A stretch of DNA of 64,000 nt, from the NCBI RefSeq assembly GCF_037892425.1, contig NZ_JBBKTT010000001.1, positions 2,542,001 through 2,606,000 of the forward strand, read 5' to 3'. The position numbers and the translations under genes are program-made. Below, in pieces: positions 50,707 to 60,131 of the stretch (positions are counted from its first letter, which is position 1; the number at the start of each line of letters is the position of its first letter). Source of the DNA: Lacibacter sp. H375. Lineage in GTDB: Bacteria > Bacteroidota > Bacteroidia > Chitinophagales > Chitinophagaceae. The notes under the pieces were generated by a model. That model saw only the letters and a program-made list of their open reading frames with translations, had not been told where the DNA came from and did not search any database.

Positions 50707-50849
50707 ATCCGCCATAATATGCCCTCGAAGGACAGGAAGGTTGAGTCTTCTGTTGTCAATCTCAACATCAGCTCGAATGCTCCGCCCTTCGAATGCTCAG
50801 GCTTCGTTCGATTCCTTATTTTTACGGTTTCCCAAAAAGCATAGCAAAC

Positions 50850-51296
50850 ATGAGCAATAATCTGATCTATTCTATTCCTGCAAGGTTTCGTCGTATTGAA
50901 AATCTGCATATTCTTTTCTGGCTTATTAAAGATGCATGTTGGGCTTTGAATCTTCATATCCCGGCGTTGATCATGATTGTTCCAACGATGTTGGCGGCAT
51001 TAATTATTACTTGGCAAACAAGAAAAATATTCTCTGAACTGGTACATAACCTGGCGGTTGTATTCTGGATCACGGCCAACTGTACCTGGATGATCGGTGA
51101 GTTTTATGGTTGGGACGAAGGAAAGTTCGGGCTTCGTAACATGTCGTTGATTCCTTTCAGTATCGGGTTATTAATTCTTTTCGTGTATTACTTGTTGTAT
51201 TTCGTGAACCGAAAATTCAGAGAAAAAGTGATTGTTCAAACTGAAGAGGCGTTGAAAGAGGAGCTGAGCCATCAAACAGAACGAAAAACAGCCTGA
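50850..51296 (+). CDS. Uncharacterised membrane protein, about four helices
   Basis: 148 residues from ATG 50850. Hydrophobic segments are near residues 20-35, 35-55 (IPALIMIVPTMLAALIITW), 65-82 (LAVVFWITANCTWMIGEFYG) and 97-117 (LIPFSIGLLILFVYYLLYFV), with a charged C-terminal tail. I recognise no family or motif. It stands alone between dnaJ and aspS. The start at 50850 avoids the low-complexity upstream extension that begins at 50793. Confidence 0.65.
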   Translation: MSNNLIYSIPARFRRIENLHILFWLIKDACWALNLHIPALIMIVPTMLAALIITWQTRKIFSELVHNLAVVFWITANCTWMIGEFYGWDEGKFGLRNMSLIPFSIGLLILFVYYLLYFVNRKFREKVIVQTEEALKEELSHQTERKTA

Positions 51297-51417
51297 AACT
51301 GCTTCGGATGGTTGCCTCTCAGTAGTTATCTTTGCGCACCTTAGCAAACCGTTTATGTTGAAGCTGTAGAGTCCGGATTGGACTTTTCAATTTCAACTTT
51401 CAATTTTAAACTTTACT

Positions 51418-53262
51418 ATGTATCGTTCTCATACCTGTGGCGAATTAAGAAGCAATCATGTTGGTAACACAGTAACCCTGGCTGGCTGGGTGCAAACCGT
51501 TCGTAAGTTCGGCAGCATTACGTTTGTTGATTTACGTGACCGTTATGGAATTACACAGTTGTTGTTTGGTGAAGAACTGAATAAAGTGCTGGATGAAAAT
51601 CCGCTTGGTCGTGAGTTTGTATTGCAGGCAACCGGTACCGTTAGCGAACGTAGTAACAAGAATCCAAACATTGCAACAGGCGATATTGAAATCCTTATTA
51701 CTGAATTTAAGGTGTTGAATAAATCTGCAGTTCCGCCTTTCACCATTCAGGACGATACTGATGGTGGCGATGATCTGCGCATGAAATACCGTTTCCTTGA
51801 TCTGCGTCGTAATGCAGTGAAACGAAATATTGAATTACGTTATGCGGTGAACCGTGCTGCAAGAAATTATCTGCATGGTAATGGTTTCATGGATATTGAA
51901 ACACCTTTCTTAATTAAATCAACACCCGAAGGTGCAAGAGATTTTGTGGTGCCGAGCCGTATGAACCCCGGACAGTTTTATGCATTGCCGCAAAGCCCGC
52001 AAACGTTTAAGCAATTGTTGATGGTGAGTGGTTACGATCGTTACTACCAGGTGGTGAAATGTTTCCGTGACGAAGATCTGCGTGCCGATCGGCAACCGGA
52101 GTTTACACAGATCGACTGTGAAATGGCATTTGTTGAACAGGAAGATATCCTCAACATGTTTGAAGGAATGATCAAATCGATCTTCAAAGATGTAAAGAAC
52201 ATCGACTACACAGAAACTGTTGAACGCATGACTTGGGAAGAAGCGATGTGGCAATACGGAAACGACAAGCCGGATATTCGTTTCGACATGAAGATCTGCA
52301 ACCTCAAATTCCCTGCACATACATTTCCAACAAAACAAAGTCAATCAGCATTGATTGACGGTGCAGATTTTAAAGTGTTTGATGAAGCTGAAACAGTGGT
52401 AGCGATTGCAGCTCCCGGTTGCAGTGAATATACACGCAAGCAAACTGATGAATTAACGGAGTGGGTGAAACGTCCACAAATTGGTATGAAGGGGTTGGTG
52501 TTCATCAAATGCAATGCAGATGGTACTTATAAAAGCAGTGTAGATAAATTTTACGGCGAAGAAAAATTAAAAGCCATTGCTGAAGCAACCAATGCAAAAG
52601 CAGGTGATTTGATTTTGATTTTAGCAGGTGCAGAAGAACGCACACGTAAAGCCATCAGCGATCTGCGGATGTACATGGCCGATAAGTTGGGCTTGCGCAA
52701 AGCTGATGATTATAAATTATTGTGGGTGCTCGACTTCCCATTGTTTGAATTTGCACTGGAAGACCAGGATGGAGGCGGAGCCGGTAGATGGGTTGCAAGA
52801 CATCATCCGTTTACAAGTCCAAAGCCATCGCATATTGAAACAATGATCAATAACAGTCCGAAAGTGGATGATCTTGACAAATACCTGGAGCATCCGTATG
52901 CCGGCATCAAAGCCAATGCATACGATATGGTGTTGAATGGAAATGAAATTGGTGGTGGTTCCATCCGTATCTATCAACGTGAGCTGCAGGAAAAAATGTT
53001 TGCCGCTTTGGGTATGGATGCAGAAGAACAACAACACAAGTTTGGATTCTTACTTGGTGCGTTTGAATATGGTGCACCGCCGCATGGTGGGATAGCATTT
53101 GGTTTCGATCGCCTTTGTGCAATCCTGGGTGGCAGCGAAAGCATCCGTGATTTCATTGCCTTTCCGAAAAATAATTCCGGAAGAGATGTAATGCTTGATG
53201 CACCAAGCGAAATCGCTGCAAAGCAGTTTGATGAGTTGCAGATAAAGCTGGATTTGAAATAA
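51418..53262 (+). CDS. aspS: Aspartate--tRNA ligase
   Basis: 614 residues, the bacterial length. The OB-fold anticodon-binding domain leads ([20 protein letters not shown]), then the class II core with the motif 2 region [20 protein letters not shown], the GAD insertion in the middle, and motif 3 [20 protein letters not shown]. It charges tRNA-Asp. The bacterial-type insertion is present, so it is probably the AspRS form, with tRNA specificity (Asp only or Asx) undetermined. A TATCTTTG -7-like element lies at 51327 without a well-placed -33 element. Confidence 0.97.
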   Translation: MYRSHTCGELRSNHVGNTVTLAGWVQTVRKFGSITFVDLRDRYGITQLLFGEELNKVLDENPLGREFVLQATGTVSERSNKNPNIATGDIEILITEFKVLNKSAVPPFTIQDDTDGGDDLRMKYRFLDLRRNAVKRNIELRYAVNRAARNYLHGNGFMDIETPFLIKSTPEGARDFVVPSRMNPGQFYALPQSPQTFKQLLMVSGYDRYYQVVKCFRDEDLRADRQPEFTQIDCEMAFVEQEDILNMFEGMIKSIFKDVKNIDYTETVERMTWEEAMWQYGNDKPDIRFDMKICNLKFPAHTFPTKQSQSALIDGADFKVFDEAETVVAIAAPGCSEYTRKQTDELTEWVKRPQIGMKGLVFIKCNADGTYKSSVDKFYGEEKLKAIAEATNAKAGDLILILAGAEERTRKAISDLRMYMADKLGLRKADDYKLLWVLDFPLFEFALEDQDGGGAGRWVARHHPFTSPKPSHIETMINNSPKVDDLDKYLEHPYAGIKANAYDMVLNGNEIGGGSIRIYQRELQEKMFAALGMDAEEQQHKFGFLLGAFEYGAPPHGGIAFGFDRLCAILGGSESIRDFIAFPKNNSGRDVMLDAPSEIAAKQFDELQIKLDLK

Positions 53263-53264
53263 AG

Positions 53265-53786
53265 ATGGAAATGCTACATCCTAAGTGGAAGATATTTTCA
53301 GTTTCGAATTATGTCAACATTGTCATTTGGGTTTTGGTTCTTGCTTTAACGGTTGGAAATGCAATTAATAATTCAAGGTATGTTAACATGCTGCAATGGG
53401 AATTCTTTGTATTTCTGCTGATTGCCGGATTTTCAGTTCTCATTAGTTTGCTTAACTTATATGTTCTTAAAAATTTTTTCCCTGAAAAAGCATTAAGGGG
53501 AAGTGTAAACATAACCTACACTACCGGTATTGTATTTTGGTTTACTCTTATTCCAGTGCTTCTCTTCATATTTTGCTTTGGATTTTATGAAGAGTTTATT
53601 AATCCCGAACAAAAGGGTTCAGCTGGTGGTAAAATTGCTTTAGTAATTATCATAACTATTGTGACTAATCTCTTGTTTGTATTAATTTGGCAAATTAAGT
53701 TAAAGCGATTTTTGTCAAAAAGGCAACAGCTATCACTTGATGATATGATACAATCAATTGGCTCAGAAATTAATAATAATGAATAG
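53265..53786 (+). CDS. Uncharacterised four-helix membrane protein
   Basis: 173 residues with four hydrophobic segments (about 15-30, 42-65, 83-105 with TGIVFWFTLIPVLLFIFCFG, and 122-142 with IALVIIITIVTNLLFVLIWQ) and a Lys-rich tail. No family recognised. It is 2 bp after aspS and overlaps the next membrane-protein gene by 8 bp, so it is probably co-transcribed with both. It is more A+T-rich than its neighbours. Confidence 0.65.
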   Translation: MEMLHPKWKIFSVSNYVNIVIWVLVLALTVGNAINNSRYVNMLQWEFFVFLLIAGFSVLISLLNLYVLKNFFPEKALRGSVNITYTTGIVFWFTLIPVLLFIFCFGFYEEFINPEQKGSAGGKIALVIIITIVTNLLFVLIWQIKLKRFLSKRQQLSLDDMIQSIGSEINNNE

Positions 53787-54309
53787 AATGCTTTTCTATC
53801 GGATCTTCTCTTATTTCCTTTTAATCATCGCTGCAATCTTCGGTATTGCCGCATTGTTTGCATTACTGATTGCATTATCAAACCCGGCATTGCTGCTTAG
53901 TGTGTTTGTGATTGTGGCAGTTGTGATCTATAGCATTGCCAGTTTCCTGTTCCTGTTGAATGGGATTGATGGTAAACGTCAACTTCAACCAAAGTTGCGT
54001 GACTGGATAAAAGTAAATGCTTACGTTGCTCTTGTGTTTGTGATCATGAATATCTTTCAGTCAATTGCAGTGTTGCAGAACCCCGCAATTCTTTCCGATG
54101 CTGTTAAGCAGGTAAGTGATATGCAGCAATCCAACTCACCCGTATCGTCGGCTTTGATGTTGCGTATTATGAAATCAGTGGTTTGGTTCCTGCTTTTTTA
54201 CGCTGTTATACTCGGCGTTCATATAAGTTTTACGTTTCGTTACCTGAAGCAATATGCTCACCTTTTTGCGGAGAAAAATAACGACACTCCCGTGGATGGT
54301 TCTTTTTAA
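53779..54309 (+). CDS. Uncharacterised membrane protein
   Basis: 176 residues from ATG 53779, overlapping the previous stop by 8 bp. Hydrophobic segments are near residues 7-30, 35-58, 80-95 and 140-160 (VVWFLLFYAVILGVHISFTF). No conserved domain recognised. It forms a small cluster with the membrane gene before it and the esterase lipoprotein after it. Confidence 0.65.
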   Translation: MNRMLFYRIFSYFLLIIAAIFGIAALFALLIALSNPALLLSVFVIVAVVIYSIASFLFLLNGIDGKRQLQPKLRDWIKVNAYVALVFVIMNIFQSIAVLQNPAILSDAVKQVSDMQQSNSPVSSALMLRIMKSVVWFLLFYAVILGVHISFTFRYLKQYAHLFAEKNNDTPVDGSF

Positions 54310-54340
54310 CACAATTCATCTCCCGCTTCTTCGTTTCTTT

Positions 54341-55201
54341 ATGCAAACGAAACCTATGCGCATTCTTCTCATTTGTTTGGTTGCAGCTATCAGTCTCTTT
54401 TCCTGTAAGAAAAAAGATAAGGATGCCAATGGCGCACAAACATTGCTTAATGTGAAATACGGAACTGATACAAAACAGGCAATGGATGTGTATCTGCCTT
54501 CAGGAAGAAGCACATCCGAAACTCCTGTACTTATTTTGATTCACGGTGGCGGCTGGACGGAAGGCAGCCGTGCCGATCTCAATGCTTATGTTGATACACT
54601 AAAACGCCGTTCTCCGAAGTATGCCATTTTCAACATCAGTTATCGTTTGGCCGCAAACGGACAGAATCTTTTTCCTTCCCAAGAACAAGATGTAAAAGCG
54701 GCCATTGAATTTATTCTAAGCAAACGGGACGAGTATAGAATTTCTGATCGCTTTGGATTGATCGGCGCAAGTGCCGGAGCACATTTGGCGTTGTTGCATG
54801 CTTATAAATACACAACGCCAATAAAGGTAAAGGCTGTTATTTCATTTTTTGGCCCAACGGAGTTGGTGCAACTGTATAACAATCCACCAAATCCCTTTGT
54901 GCCTGCATTATTAGTCAGTGTAACAGGTGCTACACCAACTTCCAATCCTGTTATTTACCAACAATCATCTCCATTTAATTTTGCAGTGAGCAGCAGTGCA
55001 CCAACTTTACTCCTGCATGGTAGCAACGATATAGTTGTGTCGTCTTCGCAATCGGCTATTTTGAAAGATAAGTTGAATGCAGTTGCTGTGCCTAATCAGT
55101 ATGTGTTATATCCCGGGGGTGGGCATGGCGATTGGAGTCCGTTGATTTATTATGATGCGTTCAATAAAATTGATGCCTTTTTAAAACTTTATCATCCATA
55201 A
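54341..55201 (+). CDS. Alpha/beta-hydrolase (BD-FAE/esterase-like) lipoprotein
   Basis: 286 residues from ATG 54341 (ATG 54356 also possible); lipoprotein signal ending AISLFSCKKK. The alpha/beta-hydrolase features are the oxyanion HGGGW in LILIHGGGWTEGSRAD, the nucleophile in GLIGASAGAHLALLHAY, the acid in LLHGSNDIVVSSSQ and the base in YPGGGHGDWSP. The layout matches hormone-sensitive-lipase and BD-FAE type carboxylesterases. Substrate unknown; the lipid anchor suggests a periplasmic or surface place. Confidence 0.85.
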   Translation: MQTKPMRILLICLVAAISLFSCKKKDKDANGAQTLLNVKYGTDTKQAMDVYLPSGRSTSETPVLILIHGGGWTEGSRADLNAYVDTLKRRSPKYAIFNISYRLAANGQNLFPSQEQDVKAAIEFILSKRDEYRISDRFGLIGASAGAHLALLHAYKYTTPIKVKAVISFFGPTELVQLYNNPPNPFVPALLVSVTGATPTSNPVIYQQSSPFNFAVSSSAPTLLLHGSNDIVVSSSQSAILKDKLNAVAVPNQYVLYPGGGHGDWSPLIYYDAFNKIDAFLKLYHP

Positions 55202-55264
55202 AAGAGGCATACCGTTTCTCATATCTGCTCTCTTAAATTTCCATAATTGGTATAACTTGCCTGC

Positions 55265-56521
55265 ATGCAGGCTCCATTAGCAGAACGGTTACGACCAAAA
55301 CAATTGCACGACCTTGTTGGTCAGCAACACCTCACGGGGCAAGGCGGTATTCTGCAGAAAGCCATTGCCAGTGGTAACATTCCAAGTATGATCTTGTGGG
55401 GGCCTCCCGGCGTTGGTAAAACAACCATAGCAAATATCATTGCGAATAATGTAAGTGCTACGTATTATCAGTTAAGTGCTATCAGCAGTGGTGTAAAAGA
55501 TGTGCGTGAAGTAATTGAACAGGCGAAGCAGGAAGCAAAAGCCATTTTATTTATTGATGAGATACATCGTTTCAATAAAGGTCAGCAGGACGCTTTGTTA
55601 GGTGCTGTTGAAAAAGGAATCATTACACTCATTGGTGCCACAACAGAAAATCCTTCGTTTGAAGTGAATAGTGCCTTGCTCAGCCGTTGCCAGGTGTTTG
55701 TGTTGAAAGCATTGGATGAAAACGATCTTGTTCAATTATTGCAAAAAGCAATTACGAATGATGTTGTGTTGAGAGAAAAAAAGATCGAGTTAAAAGAAAC
55801 AGAAGCACTCATTCGATTAAGTGGAGGTGATGCACGGAAATTATTAAACCTGTTAGAAATTGTTACTGATAGCTCAGGCAATGAAATGCTGATAACAGAT
55901 GAATTGGTATTGCAAACCGTTCAACAAAAAATGGCGTTGTATGATAAAAGCGGTGAGCAGCACTACGATATCATTTCTGCTTTTATCAAATCCATTCGTG
56001 GCAGTGATCCCAACGCTGCAGTGTATTGGTTGGCAAGAATGATCGAGGGTGGCGAAGATGTAAAATTTATTGCCCGTCGTTTATTGATTCTTGCCAGTGA
56101 AGATATTGGCAATGCAAATCCCAATGCATTATTGCTGGCAAATGCAACATTTGATGCAGTGAATAAAATTGGTTATCCTGAGTCGCAACTTATTTTATCA
56201 CAGTGTGTCATCTATCTCGCCTCCAGTGCAAAAAGTAATACTGCAACAGTTGCTATTGGAAATGCAATGGCCGCCGTTAAACAATTTGGCGATTTGTCTG
56301 TTCCTCTGCATATCCGCAATGCACCAACAAAGCTCATGAAGAACATGGACTACGGGAAAGGGTATCAGTATTCGCACAGTTATGAAAACAATTTCTCATC
56401 GCAGGAGTATTTGCCGGAGAAGATCGTTGGAACAAAATTTTATGAGCCGGGTAAAAATATAAGAGAGGAGGAGTTAAGAAGATTTCTGAAACAACTCTGG
56501 AAAGAAAAATATAATTATTAA
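55265..56521 (+). CDS. rarA: Replication-associated recombination protein A (MgsA/RarA AAA+ ATPase)
   Basis: 418 residues. The start PLAERLRPKQLHDLVGQQHL is diagnostic. Walker A is GPPGVGKT (residues 46-53) and Walker B is ILFIDEIHRFNKGQQDALLG, with TTENPSFEVNSALLSRCQVF as sensor region. The C-terminal MgsA domain has SFIKSIRGSDPNAA-like AFIKSIRGSDPNAAVYWLAR. It acts at stalled replication forks. The start is a clear ATG with a short leader. Confidence 0.95.
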   Translation: MQAPLAERLRPKQLHDLVGQQHLTGQGGILQKAIASGNIPSMILWGPPGVGKTTIANIIANNVSATYYQLSAISSGVKDVREVIEQAKQEAKAILFIDEIHRFNKGQQDALLGAVEKGIITLIGATTENPSFEVNSALLSRCQVFVLKALDENDLVQLLQKAITNDVVLREKKIELKETEALIRLSGGDARKLLNLLEIVTDSSGNEMLITDELVLQTVQQKMALYDKSGEQHYDIISAFIKSIRGSDPNAAVYWLARMIEGGEDVKFIARRLLILASEDIGNANPNALLLANATFDAVNKIGYPESQLILSQCVIYLASSAKSNTATVAIGNAMAAVKQFGDLSVPLHIRNAPTKLMKNMDYGKGYQYSHSYENNFSSQEYLPEKIVGTKFYEPGKNIREEELRRFLKQLWKEKYNY

Positions 56522-56533
56522 TCACTCCACTTT

Positions 56534-57886
56534 ATGAAGCAAGTTTCGTTTTTCGTTTTTGTTTTCCTGTTTGTGTTAAAAGGAATCAATGCCCAAACTA
56601 CTATTCAACGTGATCCTGAAATTGAAAAGATGGTCACTGCAATTTCTCCGGATTCACTCAAAGCTTACATTTTGAAAATGGTGAGTTTTGGCACACGCCA
56701 TACCATGAGTACGGTTACTGATCCTAAACAAGGCATTGGCGCAGCACGTGAATGGGTAGTTACAAAGTTTAAAGAGTTCGCCAAACAATCAAATGGAAGA
56801 ATGACTGCTTTTGTTGACACAACAACCTTGCAGCCCGATGGACGGCGCATCAGCAAACCTGTGAATCTTGGTAATGCAATGGCCATCCTGAAAGGAACTA
56901 ATCCTGCCGATCAACGCATCTTTGTGATCAGTGGGCATTTAGATAGTCGTGTAACAGATGTAATGAATGCAACAAGCGAAGCGCCCGGAGCAAATGATGA
57001 TGCCAGTGGTGTGGCTGCGGTACTTGAGTGTGCACGCATCATGAGTAAGTATGAATTTTCTGCAACGATCATTTTTGTTGCTGTAAGCGGTGAAGAGCAG
57101 GGATTGCTGGGTGCAAATTTTTTGGCAGGAAAAGCAAAAGATCAAAACTGGATCATTGAAGCGGTGTTGAATAACGATATCATGGGTTCAAACAACAGCA
57201 ATGAAACAAACATTATCGACAATACAAAAGTGCGTGTGTTCAGTGAAGGATTGCCGGCTTATGAATTAGATAAAGCTGCTGCAAACATCCGCAATCTTGG
57301 TTTGGAGAATGATGGAAAGTCGAGACAGTTGGCACGTTATGTTAAAGAGATCGGCGAACGTTATGTTGATAATCTGGAAGTGGTAATGGTATATCGCAAT
57401 GATCGTTTTTTACGTGGAGGTGATCATACACCCTTCATCCAAAAAGGATTTGCAGCCGTACGTATTACTGAGATGAATGAAAACTTCAATCATCAGCATC
57501 AGGATCTGCGAACAGACAAAGGCATTCAGTATGGTGACTTACCCGAGTTTATGGACTTCGTGTATTTAGCAAAGAACACAGGAATTAATCTTGCTTCACT
57601 GGCCAATCTTGCAAAAGCTCCATCAATGCCATTGGAAGTAAAGATTGAAACACGAAGCCTTACAAACTATTCACTCATCAATTGGAAGCAACCTGCTATT
57701 GGAAAAGTAAAAGGATTTTATGTGTTGCTGCGTGAAACAACAAGTGCTGTTTGGCAAAAGAAAATTTTCACGACTGAAACTTATGTGAAATTACCTTACT
57801 CAAAAGACAATTATTTTTTCGCTGTACAATCGGTAAATGAAAACGGCAACGAAAGTTTACCAGTTGTGCCAACACCCGGACGATAA
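56534..57886 (+). CDS. Secreted M28-family zinc aminopeptidase with C-terminal fibronectin-like domain
   Basis: 450 residues; signal peptide ends LKGINAQ. The two-zinc M28 site is complete: His135 and Asp137 (ISGHLDSRV), Asp155 or Asp156 (GANDDASGVAAVL), Glu187/Glu188 (AVSGEEQGLLGANF), Asp215 (NNDIMGS) and a late His in RGGDHTPFIQKG. The last 85 residues look like an Fn3-type beta domain (YSLINWKQPAIGKVKGFYVL). It removes N-terminal residues of peptides outside the cytoplasm. It is 12 bp after rarA and couples by one base to the acetyltransferase gene. Confidence 0.9.
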   Translation: MKQVSFFVFVFLFVLKGINAQTTIQRDPEIEKMVTAISPDSLKAYILKMVSFGTRHTMSTVTDPKQGIGAAREWVVTKFKEFAKQSNGRMTAFVDTTTLQPDGRRISKPVNLGNAMAILKGTNPADQRIFVISGHLDSRVTDVMNATSEAPGANDDASGVAAVLECARIMSKYEFSATIIFVAVSGEEQGLLGANFLAGKAKDQNWIIEAVLNNDIMGSNNSNETNIIDNTKVRVFSEGLPAYELDKAAANIRNLGLENDGKSRQLARYVKEIGERYVDNLEVVMVYRNDRFLRGGDHTPFIQKGFAAVRITEMNENFNHQHQDLRTDKGIQYGDLPEFMDFVYLAKNTGINLASLANLAKAPSMPLEVKIETRSLTNYSLINWKQPAIGKVKGFYVLLRETTSAVWQKKIFTTETYVKLPYSKDNYFFAVQSVNENGNESLPVVPTPGR

Positions 57887-58347
57887 TGAAACTGAATTGG
57901 ATCGTAAAAAAATTTGAAGCATTAACGCCATATGAGCTATACAACATCATGTGGTTGCGTAATGAAGTATTTGTTGTTGAACAAAACTGTGTTTACCAGG
58001 ATGCTGATTATAAAGATCAGAAAGGTTGGCATTTGATGGGAGTTGATGAGGATAATAAACTGATGGCCTATGTTCGATTGTTGCCTGCTGGTGTTTCGTA
58101 TGAAAAGGAACCATCAATTGGCAGAGTTGTTACAAATCCCGCTGCCAGAGGAACGGGTGCAGGAAGAGAATTAATGAATGTTGCAATTAAGCAATGTGAA
58201 GAGCTTTTTGGAAAACTTGATATCAAGATTGGGGCCCAATATTACCTGTTGAAATTTTATAATTCACTTGGTTTTAAACAAACAAGTGAGATTTATCTGG
58301 AAGATAATATTGAGCATATAGAAATGATTCGGAATTGTGAAAACTAA
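57886..58347 (+). CDS. GNAT-family N-acetyltransferase, ElaA-like
   Basis: 153 residues. The ElaA-type start LTPYELYNIMWLRNEVFVVE is followed by the acetyl-CoA motif IGRVVTNPAARGTGAGRELM and the C-terminal YYLLKFYNSLGFKQTSEIYL. Substrate unknown. Its ATG overlaps the previous TAA by one base (TAATG), so translation is coupled. Confidence 0.9.
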   Translation: MKLNWIVKKFEALTPYELYNIMWLRNEVFVVEQNCVYQDADYKDQKGWHLMGVDEDNKLMAYVRLLPAGVSYEKEPSIGRVVTNPAARGTGAGRELMNVAIKQCEELFGKLDIKIGAQYYLLKFYNSLGFKQTSEIYLEDNIEHIEMIRNCEN

Positions 58348-58506
58348 TAGGTAATTTTACTTAACACCACAAGTAAAACTGCTTAAAAGCCTATGCCAGT
58401 AAGGGTTTCCACCGATTCAGTGAAAGAAAAAATTTTGAACTTCAAGATTTGTTTTCTAATATTGCCTTGTTGTATCCAATACACGAAGAACCAAATATCC
58501 AATTCT

Positions 58507-59502
58507 ATGAAACAACGTACACAGCGCATAATTCTGTACGCTTTACTGCTTATTACGTTTTGTAATCAAAGTCTGCAGGCTCAGATTGGATTGTCTTCTG
58601 CAAATTCCCGTTTTGAAATTGGTTTAGATTTTGGCCCGATGAGTTTCCTTGGCGACCTTGGTGGTAACCGTGGACGAGGAGGCTATGGTCCTAAAGACAA
58701 TAACCTGCCGGTAACGAATGCGATCATTGGTATTTCTGCTTCTTATTATCCTGCAGAGTGGATCGGGTTCCGTTTGTCAGGCAACTATGGTAAAATGGAA
58801 GGCGATGATCGACTGGTGAAGCAAAAGCAACCTGCTGATACATGGGAAGGTTCAAGAAAATACCGAAACCTTACATTCCGCTCACCTTTATACGAAGCAT
58901 ACGCTGCACTTGAAATTTATCCCACAGCATTTATAAGCTTAAAGAACGGATCTGGATTACCACGTTTCCGTCCATATGGTATCGTTGGTTTCGGCGTCTT
59001 TAAATTTAAACCACAAGGTTTATATAAAGATCCTGCAGGTAATGAATCATGGATCGATCTGAAACCACTCCGGTTAGAGGGACAAGGAATGGTTGAAACA
59101 GGAATTCCGGAATACAGTTTAACGAATTATGCTATTCCAATGGGAGTAGGTATTAAATATGATATTACAGAACGTGTAACATTTGCTGTTGAACTCATCC
59201 ATCGCAAAACTGGAAGTGATTATGTTGATGATGTAAGTAATAAATTTATTGATCCGGCTTTGTTCGATCAGTATTTAACACCAACCCAGGCAACGTATGC
59301 TAAATACCTGGCCAACCCAAGTTCATTTTATCCGAATTCAAATCCGGCTTATACTCCTTACCGTGCGGGTAAGAAAAGAGGTAATCCATTAAAAAATGAT
59401 TCTTATTTCTCCAGTACATTCAGACTTACCTGGAAGATCGGTGATGTGTACGCAGACTGGTTCCGAAATAAGAATTCAATGAAATGCCCGCAGTACTTTT
59501 AG
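58507..59502 (+). CDS. Outer-membrane beta-barrel protein (DUF6089/porin-like)
   Basis: 331 residues from ATG 58507; signal peptide ends CNQSLQAQ. The body reads as amphipathic strands beginning FEIGLDFGPMSFLGDLGGNR, then IIGISASYYPAEWIGFRLSG, PYGIVGFGVFKFKPQG, IPMGVGIKYDITERVTFAVE and STFRLTWKIGDVYADWF. This is like the small DUF6089-type barrels of Bacteroidota. Function unknown. The frame opens at 58393, but only ATG 58507 begins a signal peptide. It is the last sizeable + gene before the repeat array. Confidence 0.78.
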   Translation: MKQRTQRIILYALLLITFCNQSLQAQIGLSSANSRFEIGLDFGPMSFLGDLGGNRGRGGYGPKDNNLPVTNAIIGISASYYPAEWIGFRLSGNYGKMEGDDRLVKQKQPADTWEGSRKYRNLTFRSPLYEAYAALEIYPTAFISLKNGSGLPRFRPYGIVGFGVFKFKPQGLYKDPAGNESWIDLKPLRLEGQGMVETGIPEYSLTNYAIPMGVGIKYDITERVTFAVELIHRKTGSDYVDDVSNKFIDPALFDQYLTPTQATYAKYLANPSSFYPNSNPAYTPYRAGKKRGNPLKNDSYFSSTFRLTWKIGDVYADWFRNKNSMKCPQYF

Positions 59503-59541
59503 CGAATAATTTTTATCCATACCCATACCCAAATCCCAAAA

Positions 59542-59676
59542 ATGAAAACTGAAATCCCCAAAACAAAAGCAAGAGCGCTATCTAACAATCCCGAGCTAAC
59601 TATCTGGTTGCTTCGTGTAGGATTAGTTACACTCTATGTTGTGCTCTACATCTTTAAGAAAAAACTTTATCTATAA
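59542..59676 (+). CDS. 44-residue single-helix membrane peptide (hypothetical)
   Basis: ATG 59542 to TAA 59676. A charged N-terminus (KTEIPKTKARALSNNPE) leads into one hydrophobic segment (IWLLRVGLVTLYVVLYIF) and a Lys-rich tail, which is a sound layout for an inner-membrane micropeptide. It lies 39 bp after the beta-barrel gene and 6 bp before the first array unit. No homology can be judged at this length. It may be real or a chance frame. Confidence 0.45.
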   Translation: MKTEIPKTKARALSNNPELTIWLLRVGLVTLYVVLYIFKKKLYL

Positions 59677-59682
59677 CTTCTT

Positions 59683-59790
59683 AAGCAAAGTATGTAATAA
59701 ACGTTAGTCCGTACCCTTCTCATAATGTTCCAATCCTGTGAAAATCCAGTGAGAACCAGCGACCGATATTTATTTCATCATGCTTTGCTT
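59683..59790 (+). repeat. Array unit 1
   Basis: Outer stem AAGCAAAGTATG with CATGCTTTGCTT. The inner hairpin pairs TTCTCA with TGAGAA exactly. It has ATGTAATAAACG where the other units have ATGCAATAAACG. Confidence 0.75.
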
Positions 59791-59831
59791 ATTCTTTTAA
59801 TTACATAAACTTTTCTATATGTAAACTCATT

Positions 59832-59939
59832 AGCAAAGTATGCAATAAACGTTAGTCCGTACCCTTTCTAAAGTTTCCAATCCTGTGAAAATCTGAAGAG
59901 AGAACCAGAGACCGATATTTATTTCACCATGCTTTGCTT
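59832..59939 (+). repeat. Array unit 2
   Basis: Outer stem AGCAAAGTATG with CATGCTTTGCT. The inner hairpin can pair CTTTCT with AGAGAG. An additional AATAAA/TTTATT pairing extends the outer stem after a small internal loop. Confidence 0.75.
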
Positions 59940-59979
59940 TTACTTTTAATTACACAAACTATCTATATGTAAACTCTTT

Positions 59980-60091
59980 GAACGAAGTATGCAATAAACG
60001 TTAATCCGTACCCCTTTTCTCATTTTTTTTTAATCTTGAGAAAAAGAAAAAAAGAGAACCTGATCGATATTTATTTCACCATGCTTCGTTC
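59980..60091 (+). repeat. Array unit 3 (diverged, compensated stem)
   Basis: Outer stem GAACGAAGTATG with CATGCTTCGTTC: both arms differ from the other units in a way that keeps pairing. The centre is replaced by CTTTTCTCA, a T-run, then TGAGAAAAAG, which again forms a hairpin. Confidence 0.75.
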
Positions 60092-60131
60092 ATTTTTTTC
60101 CCAGTGTTAAACCAAGACAATCCTAATGATT

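Noticed and set aside
50795-50815. tRNA T-loop-like GTTCGATTCC
   Set aside because: No acceptor stem, D-arm or anticodon arm can be placed before it; the surrounding sequence is low-complexity CGAATGCTC repeats.
51360-51417. Possible palindrome AGTCCGGATTGGACT and TTTCAATTT repeats before aspS
   Set aside because: Short and T-rich; no second arm comparable with the other palindromic elements, so probably ordinary leader sequence.
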